Positions 29,817 through 40,300 of a stretch of DNA of 64,000 nt are shown piece after piece. The translations under genes and the position numbers were made by a program. Every line of letters begins with the position of its first letter. Positions within the stretch are counted from its first letter, which is position 1. The DNA lies in contig JAHQRK010000007.1 of assembly GCA_019828595.1 (NCBI GenBank), positions 2,356,001 through 2,420,000 on the forward strand, given 5' to 3'. The notes below the pieces were generated by a model, which was given only the letters and a program-made list of their open reading frames with translations, ran no database searches and was not told the DNA's origin. The DNA is from Aphanomyces cochlioides. Its lineage: Eukaryota > Oomycota > Saprolegniomycetes > Saprolegniales > Verrucalvaceae.

Positions 29817-32800
29817 ATGAAGTGGTCCATCTACGCCATCTTTGCGGCGTCGGTCTCGTTTGCGGTTACCCACGCGGCGACGACTGCGCAATGCGCGACG
29901 ATCGAAGAAAACACCGACTACCCTGGCTACGATATCAAGTCAACCTCGCAAACGTCGGCCGAGAAATGCTGTGCGGACTGCGCCAACACCACCGGATGCA
30001 AACTCTACGTGTGGAACAGCGACACCAAGACGTGCTACCTCAAGTCGCAACCATCAGGCAAGTCTTACTACCCTGGCGCCCGCGCTGCCCAACTCGTTTT
30101 GACGCCAGGCACGTGCTCGACTATCCAAAAGGACATTGACTTGCCTGGCAATGACATTGGTGATCCCATCGAGCTTGCCACGGTCGATCTCTGCTGCACG
30201 TACTGCTCCAACACGAAAGGCTGTGTTGCCTATGCCTGGTCCCCTGCCGATGACTCGGGCAACCCTGCTACGTGCTACTTGAAGAGTAACAAGGGCACAC
30301 CTACTTACCTAGCTGGGTCTCAAGCTGCGTACTTGGTCACGTCCACCACGAAAGCTCCAACGACTGCTGCACCTACGACTACTGCTGCTACGACGGCTGC
30401 ACCAACGACTACTGCTGCTACGACGGCTGCACCGACGACTACTGCTGCTACGACGGCTGCACCAACGACTACTACTGCTACGACGGCTGCACCGACGACT
30501 ACTGCTGCTACGACGGCTGCACCGACGACTACTGCTGCTACGACGGCTGCACCAACGACTACTACTGCTACGACGGCTGCACCGACGACTACTGCTGCTA
30601 CGACGGCTGCACCAACGACTACTGCTGCTACGACGGCTGCACCGACGACTACTGCTGCTACGACTGCGGCTCCAACGACGGCAGCTCCAACAACCGCTGC
30701 TCCCACGACCGCCGCACCAGCGACGTGTAATCCAGTGCAACAAGACACTGACTACCCTGGCAACGACTTGGTTATCCTCCAAAAGGACACCGTAGCTGAG
30801 TGCTGTACAGCTTGCTCGTCTACTACTGGTTGCGTTGTCTTCGTGTGGGTCATGCGTGATGTCGGAACGTGCATCTTGAAGAACGCCATCGGTCAAGCAT
30901 CTACCTTTAAGGGCGCTGTGGCTTCATTCCCAGCCTCGACGACACCGACTGTTGCCCCGACTCCAGCTCCCACCGGTCAATGTGCTGCCGTTCAACCCGA
31001 CACTGACTACCCTGGCAACGACTTGGCTATCTTGCAAAAGGACACGGTTGCCGACTGCTGTGCTGCCTGCTCGACCACATCGGACTGCAAAGTCTTTGTC
31101 TGGGTCATGCGTGACGTTGGCACGTGTATCCTCAAGAGCGCTATCGGTCAAGCCTCGACTTTCACTGGTGCCGTGGCTTCGTACCCGATTGTCCCGACGC
31201 CAGCTCCAACTCCATCACTGTGCTCAGCAGTCGAGAGCGATGTCGATTATGCTGGCAACGATATCATGTCTGTGGATCGTGCCAACTATCAAGACTGCTG
31301 TTCAGCTTGTCGAAGTATTTCAGGCTGCTCGTTGTACGTCTGGTCGTCTGGAACATGCTACCTCAAGAGCAGCAAGGGGGAAAAGAGCTCAGCTCCAGGC
31401 GCCAAGGCCGCCGTGCTGCCAGTCCTCGTGGGCACGACGCCACTGAGCAACGTGATGTCGGAAGTCTTTGGTACCTTCCCGCTCCCGTCAATAGCATTCA
31501 ACTACATTGCTGGAGGCCAGTGGATCAACCAGGCGACGCTGAGCGTGGTGAACCAACAAGTCGAAGCGTTCATTATCAAGAACAAGGAGGCCAACTTCTC
31601 GCACGATGCAGCTCAAACTCCAATGTTCACGTTGGAGGCCGACTTGGGATTGAATGCGTACATCAACGTCACATCGAGGGGCGAGTGCGCCACGCTCACC
31701 GCTGCCTTCGGTAGCAACTTCTTCACGTACTTGCCAAACTTGCTCTACTGCTTTGTGCATCTCAACTCGGACGACACGTCGTTGCAAATGCTCACCGCCA
31801 CGGGCCAAGCCATTGTGTTTCCTCAAAACTTGGACGATGTCTACAAGAGCTCGACTCAGAGCAGTGTGGATACAAACGCTGCTTGTGTCACCGCTTGCAA
31901 GACTCAAGGCTCGTGTGCTGGCGTCGTGTACTCTAGCTCTGCCAAGACGTGTACGTTCTACCAGCCAAAGTCGGCAACGTCGGCTGATGTTGTCGCTGGT
32001 TGGGTAAACCAAGCGGTGTTCTACGTTGACAATGGCTCGATCCAGTACTCCAAGATGCCGATGATGAGCCTTCCAAAGGCATATGTGACGACGTCGATGC
32101 CAAGTATTACCTCGGTCGATGCCTGTGCGACTTACGCCAACTCGAAGAGCGCCATCTTGTTTGGCTACAATAAGGGTTCCAAGTCGTGCGTGTTGTACAC
32201 ACCAACAGCCAGCACGACGAAGTCTTTGAGCATGCCCAACACGCCGTCAGTGCCGGTGGTTTTGTCTGGTGCGTTTGGCACTGATGTGACTGGCGGTTCG
32301 CTCACTGCTGGCTCGTCGTTGGACTGCTACAAGTTGTGCATTCCTTCGCAGAACAACTGCTTCGCTTCCGTCTTTGACTCGACTGCCAAGACTTGTGCGT
32401 TCTATCAAGCTGCCTTTGATGTATCCTCGACGTTGGGTTGGATCATCCCCAAGACGTTGCCCACCAGCATGACTACAGTCAACCAAGTGGACTTCTACGT
32501 CACAGCCCATCAAGACGACCACGAACTCTTCATGTCAGTGCCAGTCTACAACTCGCTCAAGAACCCAACGACGAAAGCAGTGTTTGTGTACACATCTGGC
32601 GGCGACGCTGGTCAGACGGACGGATGGTGGCAAGCTCGTGAATTTGGTACTCTTGGTGCGACCAAGGCATGGGTCAACATGTTTGGAGCGTACTCTCCCG
32701 TCCTGAAGAACGACACCGTCTTGCTCAATAGCCACCACATCAACAAGATCACGATCGGCAATGCTGTCCACTACTTTCTCCGCTTGAGTGAAACCAATCT

Positions 32801-33260
32801 CGGTAATGTGATCATTGACAACACGAAGAAAGCTCCAATGGACCAGCCCAAGGAAACGTACGCCAACGCGGCAGCTGTCAAGGCGACACTTAAAGCCATC
32901 ATCCTCGCTGAAGCCTCCAAGGTTGCCAAGGTGACAGCCAGTTACTCGGAATACCTCACGGATCCTGACGACGACCACTACTTGCACGTCGCAACGGGCC
33001 AACTCACAGCGGAATTGTTGAGCTCAGACTCTCTCTTCAGCTCGTGTGTCTCCCAGACGCCGTACTTTGGCTACCAGCACTGGCTCGACCCTGTGACCAT
33101 GAAAGACCCAGAGATCACCGCTCAGCGTACTGCTTGGCTCAATTTAGGTCTTGGCATCCTGAGCAAATATCCCCGCAATGTCTGGTCCGACCACTCGATG
33201 GTCTTGGGACGTTCCTACATTGGCACGCCGATCGTCAAGACTGGCGCTTGCAGCTTTTAG
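29817..33260 (+). CDS. secreted PAN/Apple - Thr stalk - LmbE/PIG-L-like deacetylase, gene C
   Basis: 1147 residues, single exon. Signal peptide (~1-21, AIFAASVSFAVTHA), PAN1 and PAN2 (~25-180), a stalk of about ten TTTAATTAAP repeats plus shorter TTAAP units (~182-300), then three PANs rather than two (starting CNPVQQDTDYPGND, CAAVQPDTDYPGND and CSAVESDVDYAGND), the Cys-rich middle, and the deacetylase domain. Catalytic AHQDDHELFMS is at ~897, with GGDAGQTDGWWQARE and DDHYLHVATG following. The stalk resembles a mucin, likely O-glycosylated, holding the N-terminal binding modules away from the enzyme. The gene faces D tail to tail and shares a 1-kb near-identical tract with it. The extra PAN is probably a recent internal duplication. 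Confidence 0.85.
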   Translation: MKWSIYAIFAASVSFAVTHAATTAQCATIEENTDYPGYDIKSTSQTSAEKCCADCANTTGCKLYVWNSDTKTCYLKSQPSGKSYYPGARAAQLVLTPGTCSTIQKDIDLPGNDIGDPIELATVDLCCTYCSNTKGCVAYAWSPADDSGNPATCYLKSNKGTPTYLAGSQAAYLVTSTTKAPTTAAPTTTAATTAAPTTTAATTAAPTTTAATTAAPTTTTATTAAPTTTAATTAAPTTTAATTAAPTTTTATTAAPTTTAATTAAPTTTAATTAAPTTTAATTAAPTTAAPTTAAPTTAAPATCNPVQQDTDYPGNDLVILQKDTVAECCTACSSTTGCVVFVWVMRDVGTCILKNAIGQASTFKGAVASFPASTTPTVAPTPAPTGQCAAVQPDTDYPGNDLAILQKDTVADCCAACSTTSDCKVFVWVMRDVGTCILKSAIGQASTFTGAVASYPIVPTPAPTPSLCSAVESDVDYAGNDIMSVDRANYQDCCSACRSISGCSLYVWSSGTCYLKSSKGEKSSAPGAKAAVLPVLVGTTPLSNVMSEVFGTFPLPSIAFNYIAGGQWINQATLSVVNQQVEAFIIKNKEANFSHDAAQTPMFTLEADLGLNAYINVTSRGECATLTAAFGSNFFTYLPNLLYCFVHLNSDDTSLQMLTATGQAIVFPQNLDDVYKSSTQSSVDTNAACVTACKTQGSCAGVVYSSSAKTCTFYQPKSATSADVVAGWVNQAVFYVDNGSIQYSKMPMMSLPKAYVTTSMPSITSVDACATYANSKSAILFGYNKGSKSCVLYTPTASTTKSLSMPNTPSVPVVLSGAFGTDVTGGSLTAGSSLDCYKLCIPSQNNCFASVFDSTAKTCAFYQAAFDVSSTLGWIIPKTLPTSMTTVNQVDFYVTAHQDDHELFMSVPVYNSLKNPTTKAVFVYTSGGDAGQTDGWWQAREFGTLGATKAWVNMFGAYSPVLKNDTVLLNSHHINKITIGNAVHYFLRLSETNLGNVIIDNTKKAPMDQPKETYANAAAVKATLKAIILAEASKVAKVTASYSEYLTDPDDDHYLHVATGQLTAELLSSDSLFSSCVSQTPYFGYQHWLDPVTMKDPEITAQRTAWLNLGLGILSKYPRNVWSDHSMVLGRSYIGTPIVKTGACSF
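30375..30664 (+). repeat. 30-bp minisatellite coding the stalk of gene C
   Basis: About ten nearly perfect 30-bp units (unit starts ACGACTACTGCTGCTACGAC), each coding TTTAATTAAP. Units vary at one or two sites. Confidence 0.9.
31005..32069 (+). repeat. 1065-bp tract near-identical (inverted) to gene D
   Basis: Pairs with 34801-35865 at constant coordinate sum 66870. Only one difference was seen in the parts compared, and alternative-frame translations over most of the tract are identical. Confidence 0.88.
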
Positions 33261-33609
33261 ATAGAGCACGCTCAGTCATTAGCTTATAATATAAAGTTCC
33301 CCTCCCCCCGACCAAGAGGGAATTATTCTGCTGACTGCTGTCATTGCTGGGTGTCTGGTGTGGCGCTCGTCGCGCGTCATTCACCACGCCATGTATCTCC
33401 TCGCTGGGTCAAACTACAGGAAGGACTCAGCCACCGAGCTCGAGTAATCAATTTGAAAGACGTAGGTCCATAAAGGTAGTGCGTACAAGTTGCGAGGTTT
33501 CGTGAATGTTATGCCTCAACTGAGAGACCACGGAGGGATATCGATCTATGAAACAATTTGCGATTGACAAGGAACTTAAAATGGAGGAGGATGACGCATG
33601 AATACACAT
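33261..33609. other. shared 3' region of convergent genes C and D
   Basis: 349 bp between stop codons. Contains TATAATATAAAG soon after the C stop and a C-rich run. No gene. Confidence 0.5.
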
Positions 33610-36600
33610 TTAAAAGTTACATGCGCTCGTCTTTGGAAGCGGCGTGCCCGTGTACGATCGTCCGAGTGCCATGGAATGGTCGGTCCAAATATTGCGAGGA
33701 TATTTCGTCAGGATGCCGAGGCCCAAGTTGAGCCAAATGTTGCGCTGGGCAGTGCGTTCAGGATCTTTCATGGTGACATCGTCGAGCCAGTGCTGGTAGC
33801 CAAAGTAGGGCGTCTGGGAGATGCACGACTTGAAACGAGCGTCGGAGTTTAGTAGTTCAGCCGTGATTTGGCCCGTCGCGACGTGCAAAGCGTGGTCGTT
33901 CGACGGGTCCGTGAGGTATTCCGAGTAACTCGCAGTGACCTTGGCAACCTTGGTCGCTTCGGCCAGAATAATGGCTTTGATCGTGGCTTTCACCGCAGCG
34001 GCGTTGGCATAAGTTTCCTTGGGCTGGTCCATTGGAGCCTTCTTGGTGTTACTGAGGAGAACCGACGTCAAGCTGTCTTCACTCATGCGGAGGAAGTAAT
34101 GAATCGCATTCCCGATCGTGATCTTGACAATGTGATGGTTGTTCATCAACACGGTTTCGTTCTTCAGAACGGGGGAGTACGCTCCAAACATGTTGACCCA
34201 TGCCTTGGTGGCCGCCAGTGTGCCGAATTCACGGGCTTGCCACCATCCGTCCGTTTGACCAGCGTCGCCGCCAGATGTGTACACAAACACAGCTTTCGTC
34301 GTTGGGTTCTTGAGCGAGTTGTAGACTGGCACCGACATGAAGAGTTCATGGTCGTCTTGATGGGCCGTGACGTAGAAGTCCACTTGTTTCACTGTGGTCA
34401 TGCTGGTGGGCAATGTCTTGGGGATGATCCAACCCAACGTAGTTGACACATCAGAGATCGCTTGGTACGTTGCGCACGTCTTGGCAGTCGAGTCAAAGAC
34501 AGACGCAAAGCAGTTGTTCTGCGAGGGGAGGCACAGCTTGTAGCAGTCCAACGACGAACTTGCTGACTGCGACGCACTCGTCACGTCCGAGCCGAACGCG
34601 CCAGACAAGACCACCGGCACCGACGGCGTGTTGGGCATGCTCAACGATTTCGTCGTGCTCGTCGTTGGAGTGTACAACACGCACGACTTGGAACTCTTGT
34701 TGTATCCAAACAATGTCGACTTCTTCGAACTGGCATACGTGGCGCATGCATCGACCGAAGTGATGCTAGGCATTGTTGTCGTCACGTATGCCTTTGGAAG
34801 ACTCATCATCGGCATCTTGGAGTACTGGATCGAGCCATTGTCAACGTAGAACACCGCTTGGTTTACCCAACCAGCGACAACATCAGCCGACGTTGCCGAC
34901 TTTGGCTGGTAGAACGTACACGTCTTGGCAGAGCTAGAGTACACGACGCCAGCACACGAGCCTTGAGTCTTGCAAGCGGTGACACAAGCAGCGTTTGTAT
35001 CCACACTGCTCTGAGTCGAGCTCTTGTAGACATCGTCCAAGTTTTGAGGAAACACAATGGCTTGGCCCGTGGCGGTGAGCATTTGCAACGACGTGTCGTC
35101 CGAGTTGAGATGCACAAAGCAGTAGAGCAAGTTTGGCAAGTACGTGAAGAAGTTGCTACCGAAGGCAGCGGTGAGCGTGGCGCACTCGCCCCTCGATGTG
35201 ACGTTGATGTACGCATTCAATCCCAAGTCGGCCTCCAACGTGAACATTGGAGTTTGAGCTGCATCGTGCGAGAAGTTGGCCTCCTTGTTCTTGATAATGA
35301 ACGCTTCGACTTGTTGGTTCACCACGCTCAGCGTCGCCTGGTTGATCCACTGGCCTCCAGCAATGTAGTTGAATGCTATTGACGGGAGCGGGAAGGTACC
35401 AAAGACTTCCGACATCACGTTGCTCAGTGGCGTCGTGCCCACGAGGACTGGCAGCACGGCGGCCTTGGCGCCTGGAGCTGAGCTCTTTTCCCCCTTGCTG
35501 CTCTTGAGGTAGCATGTTCCAGACGACCAGACGTACAACGAGCAGCCTGAAATACTTCGACAAGCTGAACAGCAGTCTTGATAGTTGGCACGATCCACAG
35601 ACATGATATCGTTGCCAGCATAATCGACATCGCTCTCGACTGCTGAGCACAGTGATGGAGTTGGAGCTGGCGTCGGGACAATCGGGTACGAAGCCACGGC
35701 ACCAGTGAAAGTCGAGGCTTGACCGATAGCGCTCTTGAGGATACACGTGCCAACGTCACGCATGACCCAGACAAAGACTTTGCAGTCCGATGTGGTCGAG
35801 CAGGCAGCACAGCAGTCGGCAACCGTGTCCTTTTGCAAAATAGCCAAGTCGTTGCCAGGGTAGTCGGTGTTGTTTTGCACTGCGGCACATTGGCCACTGC
35901 TTGGCGCTGAGGTCGGCGACAGAGTTGGAGCCGCGGTGACTGCAGCAGTGGTAGGGGCTGCTGTCGTTGGAGCGACAGTCGGGGCTGCCGTAGTTGGCGC
36001 AATTGTTGGAGCAGCAGTCGTCGGAGCAGCCGTGGTCGGCGCAATTGTTGGAGCCGCAGTCGTTGGGGCTACAGTTGGCACCACCGTGGGCACGACTGAA
36101 ACCGGGGCAGTCGTTGGCGCGCTCGTTGGACTCGTCGTTGTGGAAACCAAGTAGGCCGCTTGAGCACCGGTGTAAGAACTCGGCGTTCCTTTGGCATTCT
36201 TGAGGTGGCACGCCGCCGTTCCGTCAGCATTGGCAGGAGACAAGACGTAGGCGACGCAGCCTTGCGTGTTGGCGCAATACGTGCAGCATTGATCAACCGA
36301 CGTGACTTGGAGTGCGTCGCCAATATCATTCCCAGGCAAGTCGGTGTCCTTTTGGATAGCCGAGCACGTGCCAGGAGACAGGACGAGTTTGGCAGCGCGA
36401 GCGCCTGGGTAGTACGACTTGCCGACAGGTTGCGACTTGAGAAAACACGTTTTCGTGTCGCTGTTCCAGACGTAGACTTTGCAGCCTGCCGTGTTGGCGC
36501 AGTCAGCACAGCAGCCTTCCGCCGTCGACTGCTGGGTCGACGTAATGTCGTTCCCAGGGTAGTCGGTGTTTTCTTCGATCGTAGCGCATTGAGCGGTAGT

Positions 36601-36675
36601 GGCAGCTTGGGTTGGCGTCACAGTGAGCGAGAACGACGCCGCGGCCGCCGCAGCAGCGTAGAGGAACCACTTCAT
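33610..36675 (-). CDS. secreted PAN/Apple - Thr stalk - LmbE/PIG-L-like deacetylase, gene D
   Basis: 1021 residues from the ATG at 36675; the frame is open 14 codons further but only to a GTG. Signal peptide with an Ala-rich core, PAN1 and PAN2, a stalk built from TTAAPTIAP and APTVAP style units rather than the C repeats, two PANs, the Cys-rich middle, then the deacetylase with catalytic AHQDDHELFMS at ~770. The region from PAN3 through the middle is almost identical to gene C, while the stalk, the N-terminal modules and parts of the enzyme domain differ. The foldback element begins only 86 bp upstream of the ATG, so the promoter may be affected. The initiator-like sequence before the ATG is weaker than in B and C. 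Confidence 0.85.
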   Translation of the reverse strand: MKWFLYAAAAAAASFSLTVTPTQAATTAQCATIEENTDYPGNDITSTQQSTAEGCCADCANTAGCKVYVWNSDTKTCFLKSQPVGKSYYPGARAAKLVLSPGTCSAIQKDTDLPGNDIGDALQVTSVDQCCTYCANTQGCVAYVLSPANADGTAACHLKNAKGTPSSYTGAQAAYLVSTTTSPTSAPTTAPVSVVPTVVPTVAPTTAAPTIAPTTAAPTTAAPTIAPTTAAPTVAPTTAAPTTAAVTAAPTLSPTSAPSSGQCAAVQNNTDYPGNDLAILQKDTVADCCAACSTTSDCKVFVWVMRDVGTCILKSAIGQASTFTGAVASYPIVPTPAPTPSLCSAVESDVDYAGNDIMSVDRANYQDCCSACRSISGCSLYVWSSGTCYLKSSKGEKSSAPGAKAAVLPVLVGTTPLSNVMSEVFGTFPLPSIAFNYIAGGQWINQATLSVVNQQVEAFIIKNKEANFSHDAAQTPMFTLEADLGLNAYINVTSRGECATLTAAFGSNFFTYLPNLLYCFVHLNSDDTSLQMLTATGQAIVFPQNLDDVYKSSTQSSVDTNAACVTACKTQGSCAGVVYSSSAKTCTFYQPKSATSADVVAGWVNQAVFYVDNGSIQYSKMPMMSLPKAYVTTTMPSITSVDACATYASSKKSTLFGYNKSSKSCVLYTPTTSTTKSLSMPNTPSVPVVLSGAFGSDVTSASQSASSSLDCYKLCLPSQNNCFASVFDSTAKTCATYQAISDVSTTLGWIIPKTLPTSMTTVKQVDFYVTAHQDDHELFMSVPVYNSLKNPTTKAVFVYTSGGDAGQTDGWWQAREFGTLAATKAWVNMFGAYSPVLKNETVLMNNHHIVKITIGNAIHYFLRMSEDSLTSVLLSNTKKAPMDQPKETYANAAAVKATIKAIILAEATKVAKVTASYSEYLTDPSNDHALHVATGQITAELLNSDARFKSCISQTPYFGYQHWLDDVTMKDPERTAQRNIWLNLGLGILTKYPRNIWTDHSMALGRSYTGTPLPKTSACNF
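34801..35865 (-). repeat. 1065-bp tract near-identical (inverted) to gene C
   Basis: Partner of 31005-32069. Divergence resumes on both sides. Confidence 0.88.
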
Positions 36676-36761
36676 GAAGAGGTTGCCAATTGAAAAGTGC
36701 TGCTGGCATTGTTGCACATGTGTTGAGACAAGTACTTATCACCCACAGTGTGTCACCGAAA

Positions 36762-37971
36762 TACAGTAGTCCCCCAGTTTTCGCCTCCCACTCCAAGAGC
36801 TATTTCTACAGATAAGACCATTCACCCATTACATTACGTCAAATAAGACTACCCGACATATGGTGGGTATTTGCTAGGGTGTAAGGGTAATTAGAACCAA
36901 CTCCAGCCATAACTCTCCAACTTAATATATTTCAATCATCAATATGCAATAGTGTTAATTAATGTATAAATTTAAGAGAGCTTTGAAGCAAATTTGTGAT
37001 GTTACGCGAATAAAAGCCTTGCTAGTGTAACAATCAAAATTGGTGAAACAATTATTGAGTAGCATGCCTAGGTATCTCAAGTTCAGAGATGACGTAGCCC
37101 ATATCATCAAATAGAGTTATTTCTACGGCTCAGTTGATGTCGTTTCAAAGACGAATTTCCTTAACAATGAACATATATGAGATTCTGTAGATTAAAAAAC
37201 TGATTGTGCGTCTGACAAGGAGACATTTGGCTAGATAAAGCACACGACAAACTGGAAAGTGTGCCTTCAAAGTGGTCAACGTTCTTCAGTCCATCGACTC
37301 GACAGACTTATGCAACGAACACAGTCAAAAGAATTGATACATCCTCTCGTAACAACTGTCATGACTATCAGGATCGATTCCAATCGCTCTGCTGCTCATT
37401 CTATGTTCTCAAAATGACTTAAACAGCAAAATTCACTAGAAATCTTGAGATAATGACCGTGAATGACATCTTTTTAATCCTTTGGTACTTGTCGCATTCT
37501 TGTCTTCAAGACTAGGAAGGAACTCCATATACAATTTTAAATCAAGCACACTAGGCAAGATGTTTACACGCCTGTGTGGCTCGATCAAATACTAGATTGC
37601 ATTCTTCGCGAGCATGTACGGCGCCGTCATTGTGTGGCTATGGTATACAGATCCCGCACAGGCGGTAAAGCAGTCTTGCACCGACTGCAGAACATTCGGA
37701 ACGACAACGTTGCGGAAACAATTGATCAGCGTGTTGTGCAACAACATATTGGATCCTCGAACGTGCCAGATGAGCCACACCGTTTGGTTTGGATGTGTGT
37801 GCAAGATGTGGACGAGCTGGCCCATGAGAAGAGTCACGCCAATACCACCGCCCACAAACACGACGTCCGAATGCTTGGATGGAATCGCAGGAGCTGGCGT
37901 GTAGCCACCATTCATGTCCACGATGGGATCGACGTTGTCCTTCTCGCACTGACGAATGTAGTGGTAGAGGT
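36762..37971 (-). repeat. left arm of foldback
   Basis: 1210 bp, inverse of 40575-41784. The outer ~830 bp is non-coding and AT-rich. Confidence 0.92.
37592..37971 (-). pseudogene. ferric reductase/NOX-like C-terminal fragment, left copy
   Basis: Codes the last ~120 residues (from the NAD(P)H-binding GGGIGVTLLMGQL region to the stop) of the protein whose longer copy is at 40301-40954. It begins exactly at the arm boundary and has no 5' part. Confidence 0.8.
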
Positions 37972-38068
37972 GCCTGCTGCGCAATATCTACAATATGCAC
38001 CCTCGCGGCTTCAGATGTCGCTACACCATACTGAACGCCAAACGAGTGCCATTTCCAACATTTTTCGC

Positions 38069-39817
38069 CTAAGATGTGATTGAGAAAATGAAAATATATA
38101 GACGAACAGTGTACTGTCGAGACGAATGAATATTTTTTTCATCTCTTTCGGCGGCAAACTCAACTAAGCCATCGCTCGGTTGTATTTTGAGCTGACTTCT
38201 TCGCTTTGACATTTTAGTATGCAACTTCATGAGGTAGTTGAAATACAATAACATCGGATTTGATGACCTCGCATCAAATCCAAGCCAACTGTAATTGTTT
38301 TCAGACGAATTTGATGTGAGAGTCCCAAAGGTTGGCGTTCCAAGGCGAACAATTGCAGATGAGCACCATAATGATTCACCCCCCTCAATAGAATTCATGT
38401 ACTGATGCGTTCTAGGACACTCATATTCCAGCCTACGCAAAAACGAGCCAAACTGGGTTTCTTCAGTCGCTATAGCAGTGTTATACAAAATATTTCTGTC
38501 CACTTGAGACAGTCGAATTTTGCGAGACTGAAGATTGAGAGTAATATGATAGAGACAAATTCTGTGTGGAGAATTTGGGAGGCATTCACGAATTGCCTTT
38601 TGTAGTCCTTATGCAAAGGATGAGTATTTGTCCTAGCTCTAAGAATCGATGATTACCTTTGCATCTATCGGACATTACGAGTATGCTATTGGCAAGAGCC
38701 AGGTGGCTTTTTTTAAGATTTTCGATGAACCATAGCCAATTGTCATAGTCATCTTTGGGGGTGATCGCCAAAGCTACAAATAAATTCCTATGGTTTCCAT
38801 CTTTCATTGTAGCTGCCAAAATCACACCGCTCTTGTTGTAAACACCTTTAAGGTGGCAACCGTCTACACATAGCAAAGGTTTTGCCCATGATTAAGTTTC
38901 ATGAAAACAACTAGGAATGACAAGGCATCGGCGAAAATCACCAGTTTGCCACGTCTCAAAAACTTTGTACGTTCCTTCAACAACGTTAGACTAAGCTAAG
39001 AGCTCTATAATACCTGGATTTTCCTTCACTACAAAGTCCAAGTATGGACCAAGCTTGGCATACGATGCTCTTATAGTACCACCAATTGCTTCCAATACTC
39101 CTCTTTTGACGGAGGCAGTGAATGTTGAGGAGATTTCCACACCATATTTAAGCTTAAGCACAGTTTTAACAAGACTACCAGAGATTGTTGGTGTCTCCAC
39201 TTCCAAACTCATGGCATAATCAACTATTGTCTTTACAGCCTACGCAATCATAGATTTAAATACAAGTTTGTTTTTCATTTTTTTCATACCAAATTTCGAG
39301 ATATAGTGGTGTTTCTGACAATTGTATTTTTATTGTCATTGACAATGCGGCCAAGATCACAAGGAACATAAACATGGGCTGAAGGGTCCACTGCTACAAA
39401 TTTTTGAACTTTCGCAAGTGAGCCATTTCCGTCAAGAACAATTACATGCATAGTGTGACTGTGCTTTAAATTACATGTTGTAATGTAAACCTAGAATAAG
39501 ATTAATCGCAGATGTGCATTTAACCTTACCATGTTGCCTTTCCTCTTTGTTGCGGATATTTGAAATGTACAGTCGACTGAATTCTTGCACGTCCAGCGCC
39601 TATGTGTTGATCGTGTTGCTACTCGGATTTGAAATCCCGTCTGTAAAGCAAAAAGCTTTACTCTGTCGCGACAGGTATCAAAGTTGTCGAATGATCCACC
39701 CTCAAACACTCCATATGACAAAGCCAATTCTCTGCAGCCAGCAGTCATGCCGTGTGCAGTCATGTCGTGTGCACCCACCAAACACAAAAAGATTTTGGCT
39801 AAGATGAAACTGCCCAA
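38069..39817 (-). pseudogene. Mutator-like (MULE) transposase relic
   Basis: Four minus-strand pieces appear in the right order: a FAR1-like zinc-binding N-terminus (RWTCKNSVDCTFQIS, 39491-39817), a linker piece (38991-39212), the MULE catalytic core start (LLCVDGCHLKGVY, then AATMKDGNHRNLFVALAI, 38586-38876) and a C-terminal piece (FGTLTSNSSENNYSWLGFDA, 38069-38503). Frames differ between pieces and an in-frame TAA lies just before the core, so it is decayed. MULE transposases cut and paste DNA and often carry host gene fragments. Confidence 0.75.
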
Positions 39818-40300
39818 GCAATTTATCCAATTAAGTCTCAGTCACATTTAAAATACTCTAAATATAATTGGCCGGTTCCGGCAATTCAACAACAATTCTT
39901 CCAATTGGATTTCAGTCATACTGAACATAACCTTAAACTTAATTGGCAGAATCAACGAATATATCAGCAATTTATCCAATTAAATTTCATGTTTTAAAGA
40001 CTGCTAAGTCTTATTGGTCGGATCATAGTAAATACAACTGACCTTGATAAATCTTGCTACAATGTCCTAGCTTGATTAAATATGGATTGAAGAAGAGATT
40101 TCTCTTTCTTTTTGGCAATGGAATTTGAAAACACGTACCTAGGAAAACCTCCTAAACCCAGAGTCACTAGAGTGAAGCAACTCAACAAATAATACACTAG
40201 AGGCATTATTACGAGGGTAATCTTTGATACTGCATGGAAGTGAGCTAGGCGAGCATGGACTTGCTCATGGCCTCCAGGAGAAACTCCAGTCACTACAACG

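Noticed and set aside
30375..30664. CRISPR-like regular repeats
   Set aside because: 30-bp units are head to tail without spacers and encode a Thr-rich protein stalk.
30309..30896. 195-codon Arg/Ser-rich minus-strand open frame
   Set aside because: Shadow of the 30-bp stalk repeat of gene C.
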